Below, one piece after another: positions 24,925-32,979 of a stretch of DNA of 64,000 nucleotides. Both the position numbers and the translations under genes were made by a program. How positions within the stretch are numbered: the stretch's first letter is position 1; each line of letters begins with the position of its first letter. The stretch is taken from assembly GCF_001423745.1 (NCBI RefSeq), contig NZ_LMPC01000027.1, positions 238,039-302,038 on the forward strand. The letters are read 5' to 3'. Origin of the DNA: Arthrobacter sp. Leaf337 (GTDB taxonomy: Bacteria > Actinomycetota > Actinomycetes > Actinomycetales > Micrococcaceae). The notes beneath the pieces are model-generated. The model was not told the DNA's origin, searched no databases, and saw only the letters and a program-made list of their open reading frames with translations.

Positions 24925-27351
24925 GTGAACCCCCATGACTCCCTGATTCCCCTGCTGGGCCGTGGCCCGGACCCGGAACAGCTGCGTCATGTCCGCACCA
25001 TTCCCGCCCGGCAGGCGGTGAACGAACCGTGGCCGGAATGGGTCCACCCCGACCTCGTCAAGGCATACGGCACGCTGGGTATCCACGAGCCGTACCGTCA
25101 CCAGATCCAGGCGGCAAACCTTGCCCACGGCGGGGAGCATGTGGTGATCGCCACCGGCACAGCGTCCGGCAAATCGCTTGCCTATCAGCTGCCTGCGCTG
25201 GACGCGATCCACCGCTCGGAGCTGCGGGTACTTGCCGAACCTGGAAAGATCCACGACGACGGCGCCGTCGCCTTATACCTCTCACCCACCAAGGCCCTGG
25301 CCGCCGATCAGCTCGCTGCCATCAGCTCTCTCAGGCTCCCGACCGTCAGGGCTGAAACGTACGACGGCGACACGGACCCCGCGTCGAGGCGCTGGATACG
25401 GGACCACGCGAACGTAATTCTGGCCAACCCCGACATGCTGCACTTCGGCATCCTGCCCAACCATGCCTGGTGGGCCAGCTTCTTCCGTCGGCTCAAGTAC
25501 GTCATTGTGGACGAGGCCCATAGCTACCGGGGTGTCTTCGGTTCCCATGTAGCCAACCTGATGCGGCGACTGAGGCGAATCTGTGCCTATTACAGCGCCG
25601 GCGCCTCCCAGCCCGGCCCGGTGTTCATCGCGGCCTCGGCAACGGCATCCGAGCCGGGAACGTCCTTCGGCCGGCTCATCGGGGCACCCGTCCGGGCTGT
25701 GTCCGAGGATTCCTCACCGCACGGCTCCACCACGGTTGCCTTCTGGGAGCCGGCCCTGACGGAGCTGCGTGGCGAGAACGGTGCGAAGGAACGCCGGACG
25801 GCCGTGGCGGAAACCGCCGAGCTGCTGGCCAATCTGGTGTCCTCCCGCATCCGGACGATTGCGTTCATCAAGTCCCGGCGCGGGGCGGAGACCATCTCGG
25901 CAATCACCAAGCGGCTCCTGGATGAGGTGGATCCCAGCCTCCCCCAGCGCGTTGCCGCCTACCGTTCCGGCTACCTCCCGGAGGAACGGCGGGCTCTGGA
26001 GAGGGCCCTGAGGTCCGGGGAACTCCTGGGTGTCTCCAGTACATCGGCGCTCGAACTCGGCATCGACATCTCCGGGCTCGACGCCGTCCTGGTCGCTGGC
26101 TGGCCCGGCACCAGGGCTTCCCTGTTCCAGCAGATTGGCCGGGCGGGGCGGGCCGGCCAGGACGCCATCGCCGCTTTTGTGGCCAGCGACGATCCCTTGG
26201 ACACCTACCTGGTGAACCACCCCGAAGCCATCTTTGATGTTTCGGTTGAAGCGACGGTATTCGATCCCTCCAATCCGTACGTGCTGGGGCCGCACCTGTG
26301 CGCCGCCGCAGCTGAACTGCCGCTGGGTTATGCAGAACTTGAACTGTTCGGCCCCACGTCGGAGAAACTGCTGGACCAGCTGGTGTCCCAGGGTTACCTG
26401 CGGAAGCGGCCGGCAGGCTGGTTCTGGACGCATCCGCAAAGCGCGGCGGCCATGGTGAATCTGCGCGCCGACGGTGGGGGTCCGGTGAGCATCGTCGACG
26501 CCGAGACAGGTTCCCTGCTCGGCACGATGGACTCTCCGCAAACGCATTACCAGGCCCACACGGGTGCCGTGTACGTGCATCAGGGCGACAGCTATGTCGT
26601 GGAGGACCTGAAGGAGGGAGACCACTGCGTGATGGTGCGCCGCGCCAACCCGGACTACTACACCACGGCCCGCGACGTCACCCAGATCGAGGTCCTGGAG
26701 ACGCAGCGGACAGCTCAGTGGGGCGACGTCGCCGTGCACTTCGGCGATGTGAAGGTAACAACACAGGTGGTCTCCTTCCAGCGCAAGGCACTGATTTCGA
26801 ATGAGATTTTGGGCGAGGAACCGCTTGAGCTGGGCGCCCGGGACCTGTTCACCAAGGCTGTGTGGTTTGTGGTGGACAACCGTTCGCTGACGGGGGCGGG
26901 GCTGATCGAAGCCCAGTTCCCCGGCGCATTGCACGCCGCCGAACATGCTGCCATCGGGCTGCTCCCGCTCGTCGCTTCCAGCGACCGCTGGGACATCGGC
27001 GGGGTGTCCACTGCCATTCACGCCGACACCGGAGTGCCCACCATCTTCGTGTATGACGGGCACCCCGGCGGCGCAGGCTTTGCCGAACGCGGCTTCGACA
27101 AGGCCAAGGTATGGCTTTCCGCGACCCGTGACGCCATAGCGGCCTGCGAGTGCGACGCCGGCTGCCCGTCCTGTGTGCAGTCGCCCAAATGCGGCAACAA
27201 GAACAACCCGCTGGACAAGGCCGCGGCGATCACCTTGATCGACGTCCTCCTCAAGGACGCCACCGAGCAGCCCGCCGGGCAGCCTGCCGGGCAGCCGGGA
27301 GCTCCCCGGCCGCATACCGCCGGGGCGGAAGAGCGCGCGGCCCGCTTCTGA
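24925..27351 (+). CDS. DEAD/DECH-box helicase with DUF1998 domain (MrfA/YprA-like)
   Basis: An 808-residue superfamily 2 helicase. Walker A is GTASGKSLAYQLPAL, motif II is DEAHSYRG, and motif VI is QIGRAGRAGQDA. The C-terminal DUF1998 region ends in a four-cysteine cluster, CECDAGCPSCVQSPKC. This is the architecture of Bacillus MrfA (mitomycin C repair) and fungal Hrq1. The annotated start is GTG at 24925. The protein ends with short PAGQ repeats. The gene converges with a TadE-like gene seven bases away, a recurring actinobacterial neighbourhood reflected in names such as helicase/secretion-neighborhood TadE-like protein. Confidence 0.92.
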   Translation: MNPHDSLIPLLGRGPDPEQLRHVRTIPARQAVNEPWPEWVHPDLVKAYGTLGIHEPYRHQIQAANLAHGGEHVVIATGTASGKSLAYQLPALDAIHRSELRVLAEPGKIHDDGAVALYLSPTKALAADQLAAISSLRLPTVRAETYDGDTDPASRRWIRDHANVILANPDMLHFGILPNHAWWASFFRRLKYVIVDEAHSYRGVFGSHVANLMRRLRRICAYYSAGASQPGPVFIAASATASEPGTSFGRLIGAPVRAVSEDSSPHGSTTVAFWEPALTELRGENGAKERRTAVAETAELLANLVSSRIRTIAFIKSRRGAETISAITKRLLDEVDPSLPQRVAAYRSGYLPEERRALERALRSGELLGVSSTSALELGIDISGLDAVLVAGWPGTRASLFQQIGRAGRAGQDAIAAFVASDDPLDTYLVNHPEAIFDVSVEATVFDPSNPYVLGPHLCAAAAELPLGYAELELFGPTSEKLLDQLVSQGYLRKRPAGWFWTHPQSAAAMVNLRADGGGPVSIVDAETGSLLGTMDSPQTHYQAHTGAVYVHQGDSYVVEDLKEGDHCVMVRRANPDYYTTARDVTQIEVLETQRTAQWGDVAVHFGDVKVTTQVVSFQRKALISNEILGEEPLELGARDLFTKAVWFVVDNRSLTGAGLIEAQFPGALHAAEHAAIGLLPLVASSDRWDIGGVSTAIHADTGVPTIFVYDGHPGGAGFAERGFDKAKVWLSATRDAIAACECDAGCPSCVQSPKCGNKNNPLDKAAAITLIDVLLKDATEQPAGQPAGQPGAPRPHTAGAEERAARF

Positions 27352-27358
27352 GACCGGC

Positions 27359-27784
27359 CTATGGCGGCGGGCCTGCCCGGGCATGCCCGGTGGCCGTGCC
27401 GAACATGCTTCGGTTCAGGAGCTCCGTCCGCACCTCCATTGTGTTGCTTCCCCCTTCCGTGCAGCTGGTGATTTTCGCCCCGTGCAGGCCTGCGACGTCG
27501 GCCGCAACGGTGCACGGCACACCCTGGCTGATCCCTCGCAGTGCGTCCGCGGCGGCCAGCGCTGCGAGGTCCGCAGCTGCTGCAGCCCTTGACGCCATCA
27601 CGGCTGACTGAGCCAGGAGCAGCATCAGCGCCATCGCCACCATCAGCACCATCCCGAGCCCGGCGGCAAGAACCGTCCCGGATCCGCGCTCATGAGCCTG
27701 GCCCGGATGGCCATTTTCCACAGTCAGCGGGTCCGGAAGCCCGGCTTCCGAGTTTCCCCGCGGCGAAATTGCCGGCGCGCTCAC
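27359..27784 (-). CDS. Helicase/secretion-neighborhood TadE-like protein (Rv3654c-like)
   Basis: A 141-residue small membrane or pilin-like protein. A single hydrophobic helix at about residues 35-60 is preceded by HERGSGTVLAAG, resembling a Tad pseudopilin processing region. It then continues SRAAAAADLAALAAADAL, typical of TadE/TadG-like proteins. Two cysteines (VPCTVA, ITSCTEG) could form a disulfide. It is last in the Tad operon and overlaps the preceding gene by four bases (ATGA). In M. tuberculosis Rv3654c was reported as an effector in host macrophages. That role is not inferred here. Confidence 0.8.
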   Translation of the reverse strand: MSAPAISPRGNSEAGLPDPLTVENGHPGQAHERGSGTVLAAGLGMVLMVAMALMLLLAQSAVMASRAAAAADLAALAAADALRGISQGVPCTVAADVAGLHGAKITSCTEGGSNTMEVRTELLNRSMFGTATGHARAGPPP

Positions 27785-28263
27785 GAGGCCTCAGCTTCCA
27801 GATCTTGAAGCCTCCCCTGTGCGGTCGGCGCCCGTACGGGCCACGCCTCCTGCGGACGCAGGCGTGCGGACTCGGCCGTTTCGCCCCGTGCCAACGCCCG
27901 GGCAGACAACGTCCACGGCACAATCGACCCGACGGGGCCGGAGACCCTGCCGGACACCGTGACACTGACCCATTCACCGTCCGCCACGACCGATGATGAC
28001 GCCGAGGCTCCGGCGAGCTGCCGCACGATTCCCTCGACCGCGCCCGCATCCTCCCCGCGCGCCAGGGCCCTCGCCCCTGCCCTGGCAGCCTCCTCCAGCC
28101 GAAGCTGGGTAATCCCCGCCGCCGACCCGGCAAGCAGCAGTGCCAGGAGAAGGAGGACGGCCGGCAGTGCCACCGCAAATTCGGCAGTGACCGCCCCGCG
28201 GTCCTTCCCCGAACCCCGGAAGGCCTTCATCGCTGGCGCACGCCGGCGCAAGCCCGGCATCAT
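27781..28263 (-). CDS. TadE-family pilus minor subunit
   Basis: A 160-residue TadE-like minor pilin. DRGAVTAEFAVALPAVLLLL is the prepilin-type junction, with Glu five residues into the helix after the glycine. The helix continues to about residue 50 and is followed by RLEEAARAGARALARGE, the usual TadE pattern. The C-terminal 90 residues form the globular part. It overlaps both neighbours by four bases. MMPGLRRRAPA may be a longer leader than needed, since a second ATG eleven codons in is possible. Confidence 0.85.
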   Translation of the reverse strand: MMPGLRRRAPAMKAFRGSGKDRGAVTAEFAVALPAVLLLLALLLAGSAAGITQLRLEEAARAGARALARGEDAGAVEGIVRQLAGASASSSVVADGEWVSVTVSGRVSGPVGSIVPWTLSARALARGETAESARLRPQEAWPVRAPTAQGRLQDLEAEAS

Positions 28264-28553
28264 GGCAACGCCAGCGCCGTCCGGATCAGGTTCAACAGGA
28301 AGCCCCGCACTTCATCGCTTCGGAGGATGAACACCAGGATTCCCGCAAAACCTACGGCAGCCAGTGTGGCGATGGCGTATTCCGCGGTGGCCATTCCCAC
28401 CTCGGATCCCATGAGCCGGCCGCGGGCCGGGGCCGTAACGGGCGCCGCGTCCCTGGCGCCGGGGTAGATCTCGTGCACCTCCGCGTCGGCCTGGCCAGCG
28501 GCTTCGGAGGGCTCAGGCTGAGCTTGGGGACGGTGGTTGGAAGTGATTGACAT
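28260..28553 (-). CDS. DUF4244 protein, Flp-type major pilin candidate
   Basis: A 97-residue protein with a long polar leader (55 residues). The segment GMATAEYAIATLAAVGFAG then leads into one hydrophobic helix ending about residue 80. GMATAEYA matches the Flp prepilin consensus (G followed by a helix with Glu at +5 and Tyr at +6), cleaved by a TadV/CpaA-type peptidase in known systems. No prepilin peptidase gene is seen in the window. A strong ribosome site (GAGAGGAAATACC) precedes the ATG at 28553, consistent with high expression of a structural subunit. Confidence 0.85.
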   Translation of the reverse strand: MSITSNHRPQAQPEPSEAAGQADAEVHEIYPGARDAAPVTAPARGRLMGSEVGMATAEYAIATLAAVGFAGILVFILRSDEVRGFLLNLIRTALALP

Positions 28554-28718
28554 GGTATTTCCTCTCATTGGTTTCCGGCTGATGTGCCGGCTGACTCGAC
28601 TCTCCCGGCTGGGCCGAACGGAGATAAGGGGGAAGCCCGGCTAAGTGGATAAGCCCGGAAAGTCCCGGCTGTGGAGGAACACTTGGACGTCGTGACGCCC
28701 CAGGCCCGGCTGCAGGAG

Positions 28719-29336
28719 TCAGCTTCCCGACGGCAGCATCGCGAGCAACACCGGGACCACGCCAAGGCAGATAAAGGCGGGCAGCGAACAGAGGCCGAGC
28801 GGGACCACCAGCCGCACGCCGAGCGCGGCCGCGCGCTTTTCCGCTGCCCTGAAGCGCTCCCGCCGCAGCCTTGCGGCCTGAGCGTAGAGAATGGCCGACG
28901 ACGGCGCCCCCGTCAGGGCCGCAAAACCCAGGGCCTGCCGCAGGACCAGCAGCTCAGGGGTCCGGACCTCGGAACTGCGCCACGCTGTCTCCCAGTCGGC
29001 ACCAATGGCCAGCGCGGACACCACGGGCCGCAGCGACCGGTGATACTCAGGTGAGGCTGAGTCCGCGACGAGCTCCAAGGCACGCCCGATCCCCGACCCG
29101 GCGTCCAGCATTGCTCCGATCAGCTCCAGCATCATTGCTATGTCGCGCAGGCCCTCGCCGGCCGGCCGAGTGGCCCCGGTTGTGGTTCCACCCTGGCCGT
29201 TAATTCCGACGCCGGGACGCCCCTGGCGCTGCCGGAGGAGCCTCCTGTGGGTGCTGGCGCGCCCGGTCAAAGCCAGTGCCGCGGCGGCGGCCAGCATCAA
29301 TGCCACGGCCACGGACGGCAGCCATGCCGCCGTCAT
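28719..29336 (-). CDS. tadC: Type II/IV secretion system F-domain membrane protein, TadC-like
   Basis: A 205-residue inner-membrane platform protein. A membrane helix lies at residues 8-26, followed by a T2SSF domain (DIAMMLELIGAMLDAGSGIG, RPVVSALAIGADWETAWRS) and a hydrophobic hairpin at the C-terminus (VVPLGLCSLPAFICLGVVPV). TadB and TadC together anchor the motor ATPase. It overlaps the upstream tadB by four bases. About 165 bases separate its stop from the pilin gene. Confidence 0.85.
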   Translation of the reverse strand: MTAAWLPSVAVALMLAAAAALALTGRASTHRRLLRQRQGRPGVGINGQGGTTTGATRPAGEGLRDIAMMLELIGAMLDAGSGIGRALELVADSASPEYHRSLRPVVSALAIGADWETAWRSSEVRTPELLVLRQALGFAALTGAPSSAILYAQAARLRRERFRAAEKRAAALGVRLVVPLGLCSLPAFICLGVVPVLLAMLPSGS

Positions 29337-30166
29337 GATGTTCCAATGGCCGAGCGGACAAGCCTGGCAGACCAGATCCGGCCAGCCACTGTCAGCACCA
29401 CGCCGGCAGCGAGCGCAGCAATCCCTAACGGCGTGCCGAGCAGGATGGACAGCGGATCCACACCCAGGGCGACGCCCAGCCCAAGACCCAGGACGGGAAG
29501 CCAGGTCAGGAGGGTAACGGTGGCTTTCGGCCCGGCCAAGGCGGTCTGGCGGGCTGCTTCTGCGTCGTCCTCCACTTCAAGCTGCGCCGCCAGGCGGGTC
29601 AGGACGCCCGCCAGCGGGCATCCGCTCGCTGCGGCAATGTCGAAGCACGCGGCGAGCTCACCCCAGATTCGTCGTTCGCGGCTTTCGCTACCGGGGAAGG
29701 CCGCAGCGGACGCCGACCGGATGGCCTCGGCCACGGGGGAACCCCGCATCGCGGCCGCCCTTGCCACGGACACCATCGACAAGGACGCAGGAGAGAGTCC
29801 CTGAACGTCGTCCGGTCCGGCCCCGGGACGCTCCTCCGCGGCATAGACCAGCCAGAGTTCGTCCCACAGCCGCGACGGTGTTCGGCCGCCTTTGAGCAGT
29901 GCAGCCAACTGTTGGACCACAACAGTGAGGGGCACGTAGCGGGATCGTTGACGGGGCTTTCCGGGCAAGACGGAGAGCCGGGCCCTTGCCGTATCGCGGG
30001 AGGCGCCGCTCCGCCTGCCATTACGGGCACTTGGGCCGCCGGTCCGGCCCCGCGATGCGGGGTGCCCGGTACGCAGCGCCGTGCGGATTCTTCCTGATCG
30101 GCCGCCGGGAGGCCGGGCCACCAGCCACGCAGCCAATGCCAGCACGGTGATCAGCAGAATCATCAT
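29333..30166 (-). CDS. tadB: Type II/IV secretion system F-domain membrane protein, TadB-like
   Basis: A 277-residue platform protein. It has an N-terminal membrane helix (residues 2-17), an Arg-rich cytosolic stretch and a T2SSF domain from about 105 (LTVVVQQLAALLKGGRTPSR, ELAACFDIAAASGCPLAGVL). A pair of membrane helices occurs near residues 215-265. It overlaps tadA and tadC by four bases each, so the three are translationally coupled. The domain is shorter than proteobacterial TadB, as is usual in actinobacteria. Confidence 0.85.
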   Translation of the reverse strand: MMILLITVLALAAWLVARPPGGRSGRIRTALRTGHPASRGRTGGPSARNGRRSGASRDTARARLSVLPGKPRQRSRYVPLTVVVQQLAALLKGGRTPSRLWDELWLVYAAEERPGAGPDDVQGLSPASLSMVSVARAAAMRGSPVAEAIRSASAAAFPGSESRERRIWGELAACFDIAAASGCPLAGVLTRLAAQLEVEDDAEAARQTALAGPKATVTLLTWLPVLGLGLGVALGVDPLSILLGTPLGIAALAAGVVLTVAGRIWSARLVRSAIGTS

Positions 30167-31443
30167 CCGTTTGCCCCGGACCCGGGTTCCGTCGGCACCG
30201 CATCGCAGCCACCGGTCAGGGATTCGTCAATGCCCAGCCTCCGGGCCAGCCCCGGCCACGACGGACCCGGGCTGATGGTTCCACCGCGTACGGAAACAGC
30301 CACTGAGACTTCCAGTCCGTGGGCGCCGTCTTCAACGACACCGATGCACGCCACGTGACGGAGGCCGCGGGACCGTTCAACGTGCACGACGACGTCCAGG
30401 GCACTGGCAACCTGCAGCCGCATGGCGTCCTGGTCCATCCCGGCGAGGGCGCCGAGCGCCGTGAGCCGGGCAGGCACGGCCGCCGCTGTGTTGGCGTGGA
30501 TGGTTCCGCCGCCGCCGGTGTGTCCGGTGTTCATGGCTGTCAGCAGTTCGCGAACCTCTGCCCCGCGGCATTCCCCTACCACCAGGCGGTCGGGCCTCAT
30601 CCGGAGAGCCTGCCGGACCAGTTCGGCCAGATCCACTGCACCGCCGCCTTCGAGGTTTCCGTGCCTCGATTCAAGCGACACCACGTGGGGATGGACGGGA
30701 TTAAGTTCGGCGGCGTCTTCGATCAGGACCAGCCGTTCGCCGGGATGGCTCAGCCCCAGAAGCGTGGACAGCAGGGTGGTTTTACCTGACCCCGTGGCAC
30801 CGCTGACCAGGAAGCTCAGGCGCCGGGAAACCATGCGTTCCAGCACGTCCTGGACCAGGACACCGAACATGCCGCCGTCCCGGAGTTCGTCCAGCGTGAA
30901 CACCTCATAGCGTCGGATTCGGACGCTCAAGAGTGTCCCAGCGGTCGAAATGGGCGGCAGGACCGCGTGGATGCGGTATCCGGCCTCCAGCCTGACGTCC
31001 ACGCAAGGGGACCCGTCGTCAAGGCGCCGCCCGCCCGCAGCCACGAGGCGGGCCGCCAGGGAACGGACCTCATTTTCAGAGGAAAACGACACCGGCGCCT
31101 GCTCCAGCCCGTTTCCGCGGTCCAGCCAGACAGAGTCCGGGGCGTTGACGAAAATGTCGGTCACGGCCGGGTCCCTCGTCAATACCTGCAGCGGCCCCAA
31201 ACCGTTGAGCTCAGCGCTGATCCGCTCGACGGCGGCCAGCGATCCGGCCGTACCCAGGAGTCTGCCCGTGGCCTGAACCGCCGCTGCCACGCGGGACGGG
31301 GTCACCGGGCCGGAATCGGCCATCACTGATTCCCTCACCGATTCGAGCAACCCGGCGTCCAGGGCGCTGCTCTGCCGCCGCCTTAAGCCTCCGGCCGGGC
31401 CGGGAAAGCGGGGCAGCCCCGGCGACTGCGACGGCGTGGTCAT
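30163..31443 (-). CDS. tadA: TadA/CpaF-family secretion ATPase
   Basis: A 426-residue hexameric motor ATPase of the VirB11/CpaF type that powers pilin assembly. Walker A is VSGATGSGKTTLLSTLL. RLVLIEDAAELNP is the Asp-box/Walker B, and DRLVVGECRGAEVRELLTAM plus HTGGGGTIHAN (His box) complete the family set. The N-terminal domain (residues 50-190) includes PAVTDIFVNAPDSVWLDRG, as in other conjugal-transfer-associated TadA proteins. It overlaps the CpaE-like gene by four bases. Confidence 0.93.
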   Translation of the reverse strand: MTTPSQSPGLPRFPGPAGGLRRRQSSALDAGLLESVRESVMADSGPVTPSRVAAAVQATGRLLGTAGSLAAVERISAELNGLGPLQVLTRDPAVTDIFVNAPDSVWLDRGNGLEQAPVSFSSENEVRSLAARLVAAGGRRLDDGSPCVDVRLEAGYRIHAVLPPISTAGTLLSVRIRRYEVFTLDELRDGGMFGVLVQDVLERMVSRRLSFLVSGATGSGKTTLLSTLLGLSHPGERLVLIEDAAELNPVHPHVVSLESRHGNLEGGGAVDLAELVRQALRMRPDRLVVGECRGAEVRELLTAMNTGHTGGGGTIHANTAAAVPARLTALGALAGMDQDAMRLQVASALDVVVHVERSRGLRHVACIGVVEDGAHGLEVSVAVSVRGGTISPGPSWPGLARRLGIDESLTGGCDAVPTEPGSGANG

Positions 31444-32795
31444 GGCAACCCGCCGCCCAGCAGATCCAAAACCGAGGCGGCGAACCGGCGCACGGTGCGC
31501 CGCCGGCCCATCTCCAGCAAGCGGCCGAGCTCCGTGGCATTGGCCGTGCCCTTCACTTCCGGGACGAGTCCCTGCAGGGGCAGCCCCACGGATTCGGCGA
31601 TCAGCGGCCCGTCGAGGACGGCCCCCGCTTTGCCCCGGATCACCAGGGCCGTGTCCACCGGCGGAAGTTCCTGCAGCAGCCTGGCGGATGAAACGGCGGC
31701 TTTCAGCTGCGCGGGCGCCACTACCAAAATGCGGTCGCAGTCCCAGGCGAAAGTCCGCAACGGTTCCGTTCCGCGGCCGATGTCCACCAGGACCAGTTCG
31801 TAGCCCCGCCGCGCAGCGTCGAGAACGCCGCCCACAGTGGCGGCTTCCACGCCGGGCTGGCGTTCGCGGCTGCCCGGCCAGGACAGGAAAGAGAACCCGC
31901 CCGCCACAGGAAGAGCGTCGGACAACTGTTCAGGATCGATGCTCCCGCTGGCTTCCGAAAGATCGGTCCATCGAAGGCCCGGTATTTCCTCCGCGGCCAA
32001 GGCAAGCTCCAGGCCACCGCCCCACGGGTCGCCGTCGATCAACAGGACCCGGGCTCCCCACTCCGCCGCGGCCTGGGCGATCCAGATCGCAGCGGTGGTG
32101 GCACCGGCTCCGCCGCACCCCCCGGTCACCCCCAGGACCAGTCCGCCGGCTTCCGGCGACCGCGAGCGGCTCAGGTATTCTGCCAGCCACGCGGCAGCGT
32201 CCGGCAGCACGGCCACCCGTTCGGCTCCCAGGACCGCGGCGAGGTGCCAGAGGCTGTCGCCTTCGCCGCTGAGCCCGACGAGTACAGCGGGTGCGCGGCG
32301 GCGGGGCGGCAGTTCGCGGATATCACTGCCCACGAGGACCACGGCCGCGGTGTCCCAGAACGGTGCCGCCTCGGTGGCGTCGGCGGCGACGCGAAGCTGG
32401 CCGCCGGCAGCCGCTACGATCCGCTCAACCTCGCCGCGCAGGAAGTCGAAGCCGGTCACCAGGAGCGTTTCCGCGGACTCGGCGGGAAGCCATGCGCCGG
32501 GAGCCCGCTCCCCCGCTGACGCGCCCCTGCCCGAGGCAGCTGCCGCGGGTACACCGCGGGCCGCCGGACCGGCCAGGCCGGCCGGATCAGGCGGCCTGCC
32601 TCCGTCAGGCTGCCGCCCCAACTGCTGCCGCCCCCGCGTTTGCTGACTCCGCGCTTGCCGGCTCCGCGCTTGCCGCTTCCTCGCCTGCCGGCCGGTTGGC
32701 TCCTGCGTACCGGGGACGGCGGCCGTCACGTGGCCGGGACTGGTGAATTCCGGTGTGAACTCCGGTGTGGGTTCCTGAAGATGCTGCCTGCTCAT
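31440..32795 (-). CDS. ssd: CpaE-like/septum-site-determining protein (Ssd, Rv3660c-like)
   Basis: A 451-residue MinD/CpaE-type protein, first gene of the Tad operon. Residues 105-215 form a receiver-like domain (ETLLVTGFDFLRGEVERIV). Residues 220-440 are a P-loop MinD-like ATPase with deviant Walker A GVTGGCGGAGATTAA, in which the usual GKGGxGKT lysines are not conserved. VLLIDGDPWGGGLEL and LVLVDIGRGTEP follow. The first 100 residues are Arg/Gln- and Pro-rich repeats. The ATG at 32795 is only a likely start, because a ribosome site directly abuts it. In other bacteria it localises the pilus or affects septation. Confidence 0.82.
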   Translation of the reverse strand: MSRQHLQEPTPEFTPEFTSPGHVTAAVPGTQEPTGRQARKRQARSRQARSQQTRGRQQLGRQPDGGRPPDPAGLAGPAARGVPAAAASGRGASAGERAPGAWLPAESAETLLVTGFDFLRGEVERIVAAAGGQLRVAADATEAAPFWDTAAVVLVGSDIRELPPRRRAPAVLVGLSGEGDSLWHLAAVLGAERVAVLPDAAAWLAEYLSRSRSPEAGGLVLGVTGGCGGAGATTAAIWIAQAAAEWGARVLLIDGDPWGGGLELALAAEEIPGLRWTDLSEASGSIDPEQLSDALPVAGGFSFLSWPGSRERQPGVEAATVGGVLDAARRGYELVLVDIGRGTEPLRTFAWDCDRILVVAPAQLKAAVSSARLLQELPPVDTALVIRGKAGAVLDGPLIAESVGLPLQGLVPEVKGTANATELGRLLEMGRRRTVRRFAASVLDLLGGGLP

Positions 32796-32979
32796 CCTGC
32801 CACTGTGCCGGGCGGCCGCGCCGCCGGACAGCCCCACGGCAAGCCATGTGGACAACCCCCTGCACCGAGCACCTGTGGAGGGATAGTGAGCCCACAGGAC
32901 CAGCACTCGGAGGCAGGCCGTCAGCGATCGCCGAACCTGCGGCGCAGACCATGCCGCTCCACAAGGCAGAATTGAGGCT

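Noticed and set aside
32796..32979. 6C/B11 RNA next to the CpaE-like gene, as at Rv3660c
   Set aside because: No pair of hairpins with cytosine-rich loops is present on either strand; one CCCCC run at 32856-32860 is not enough.
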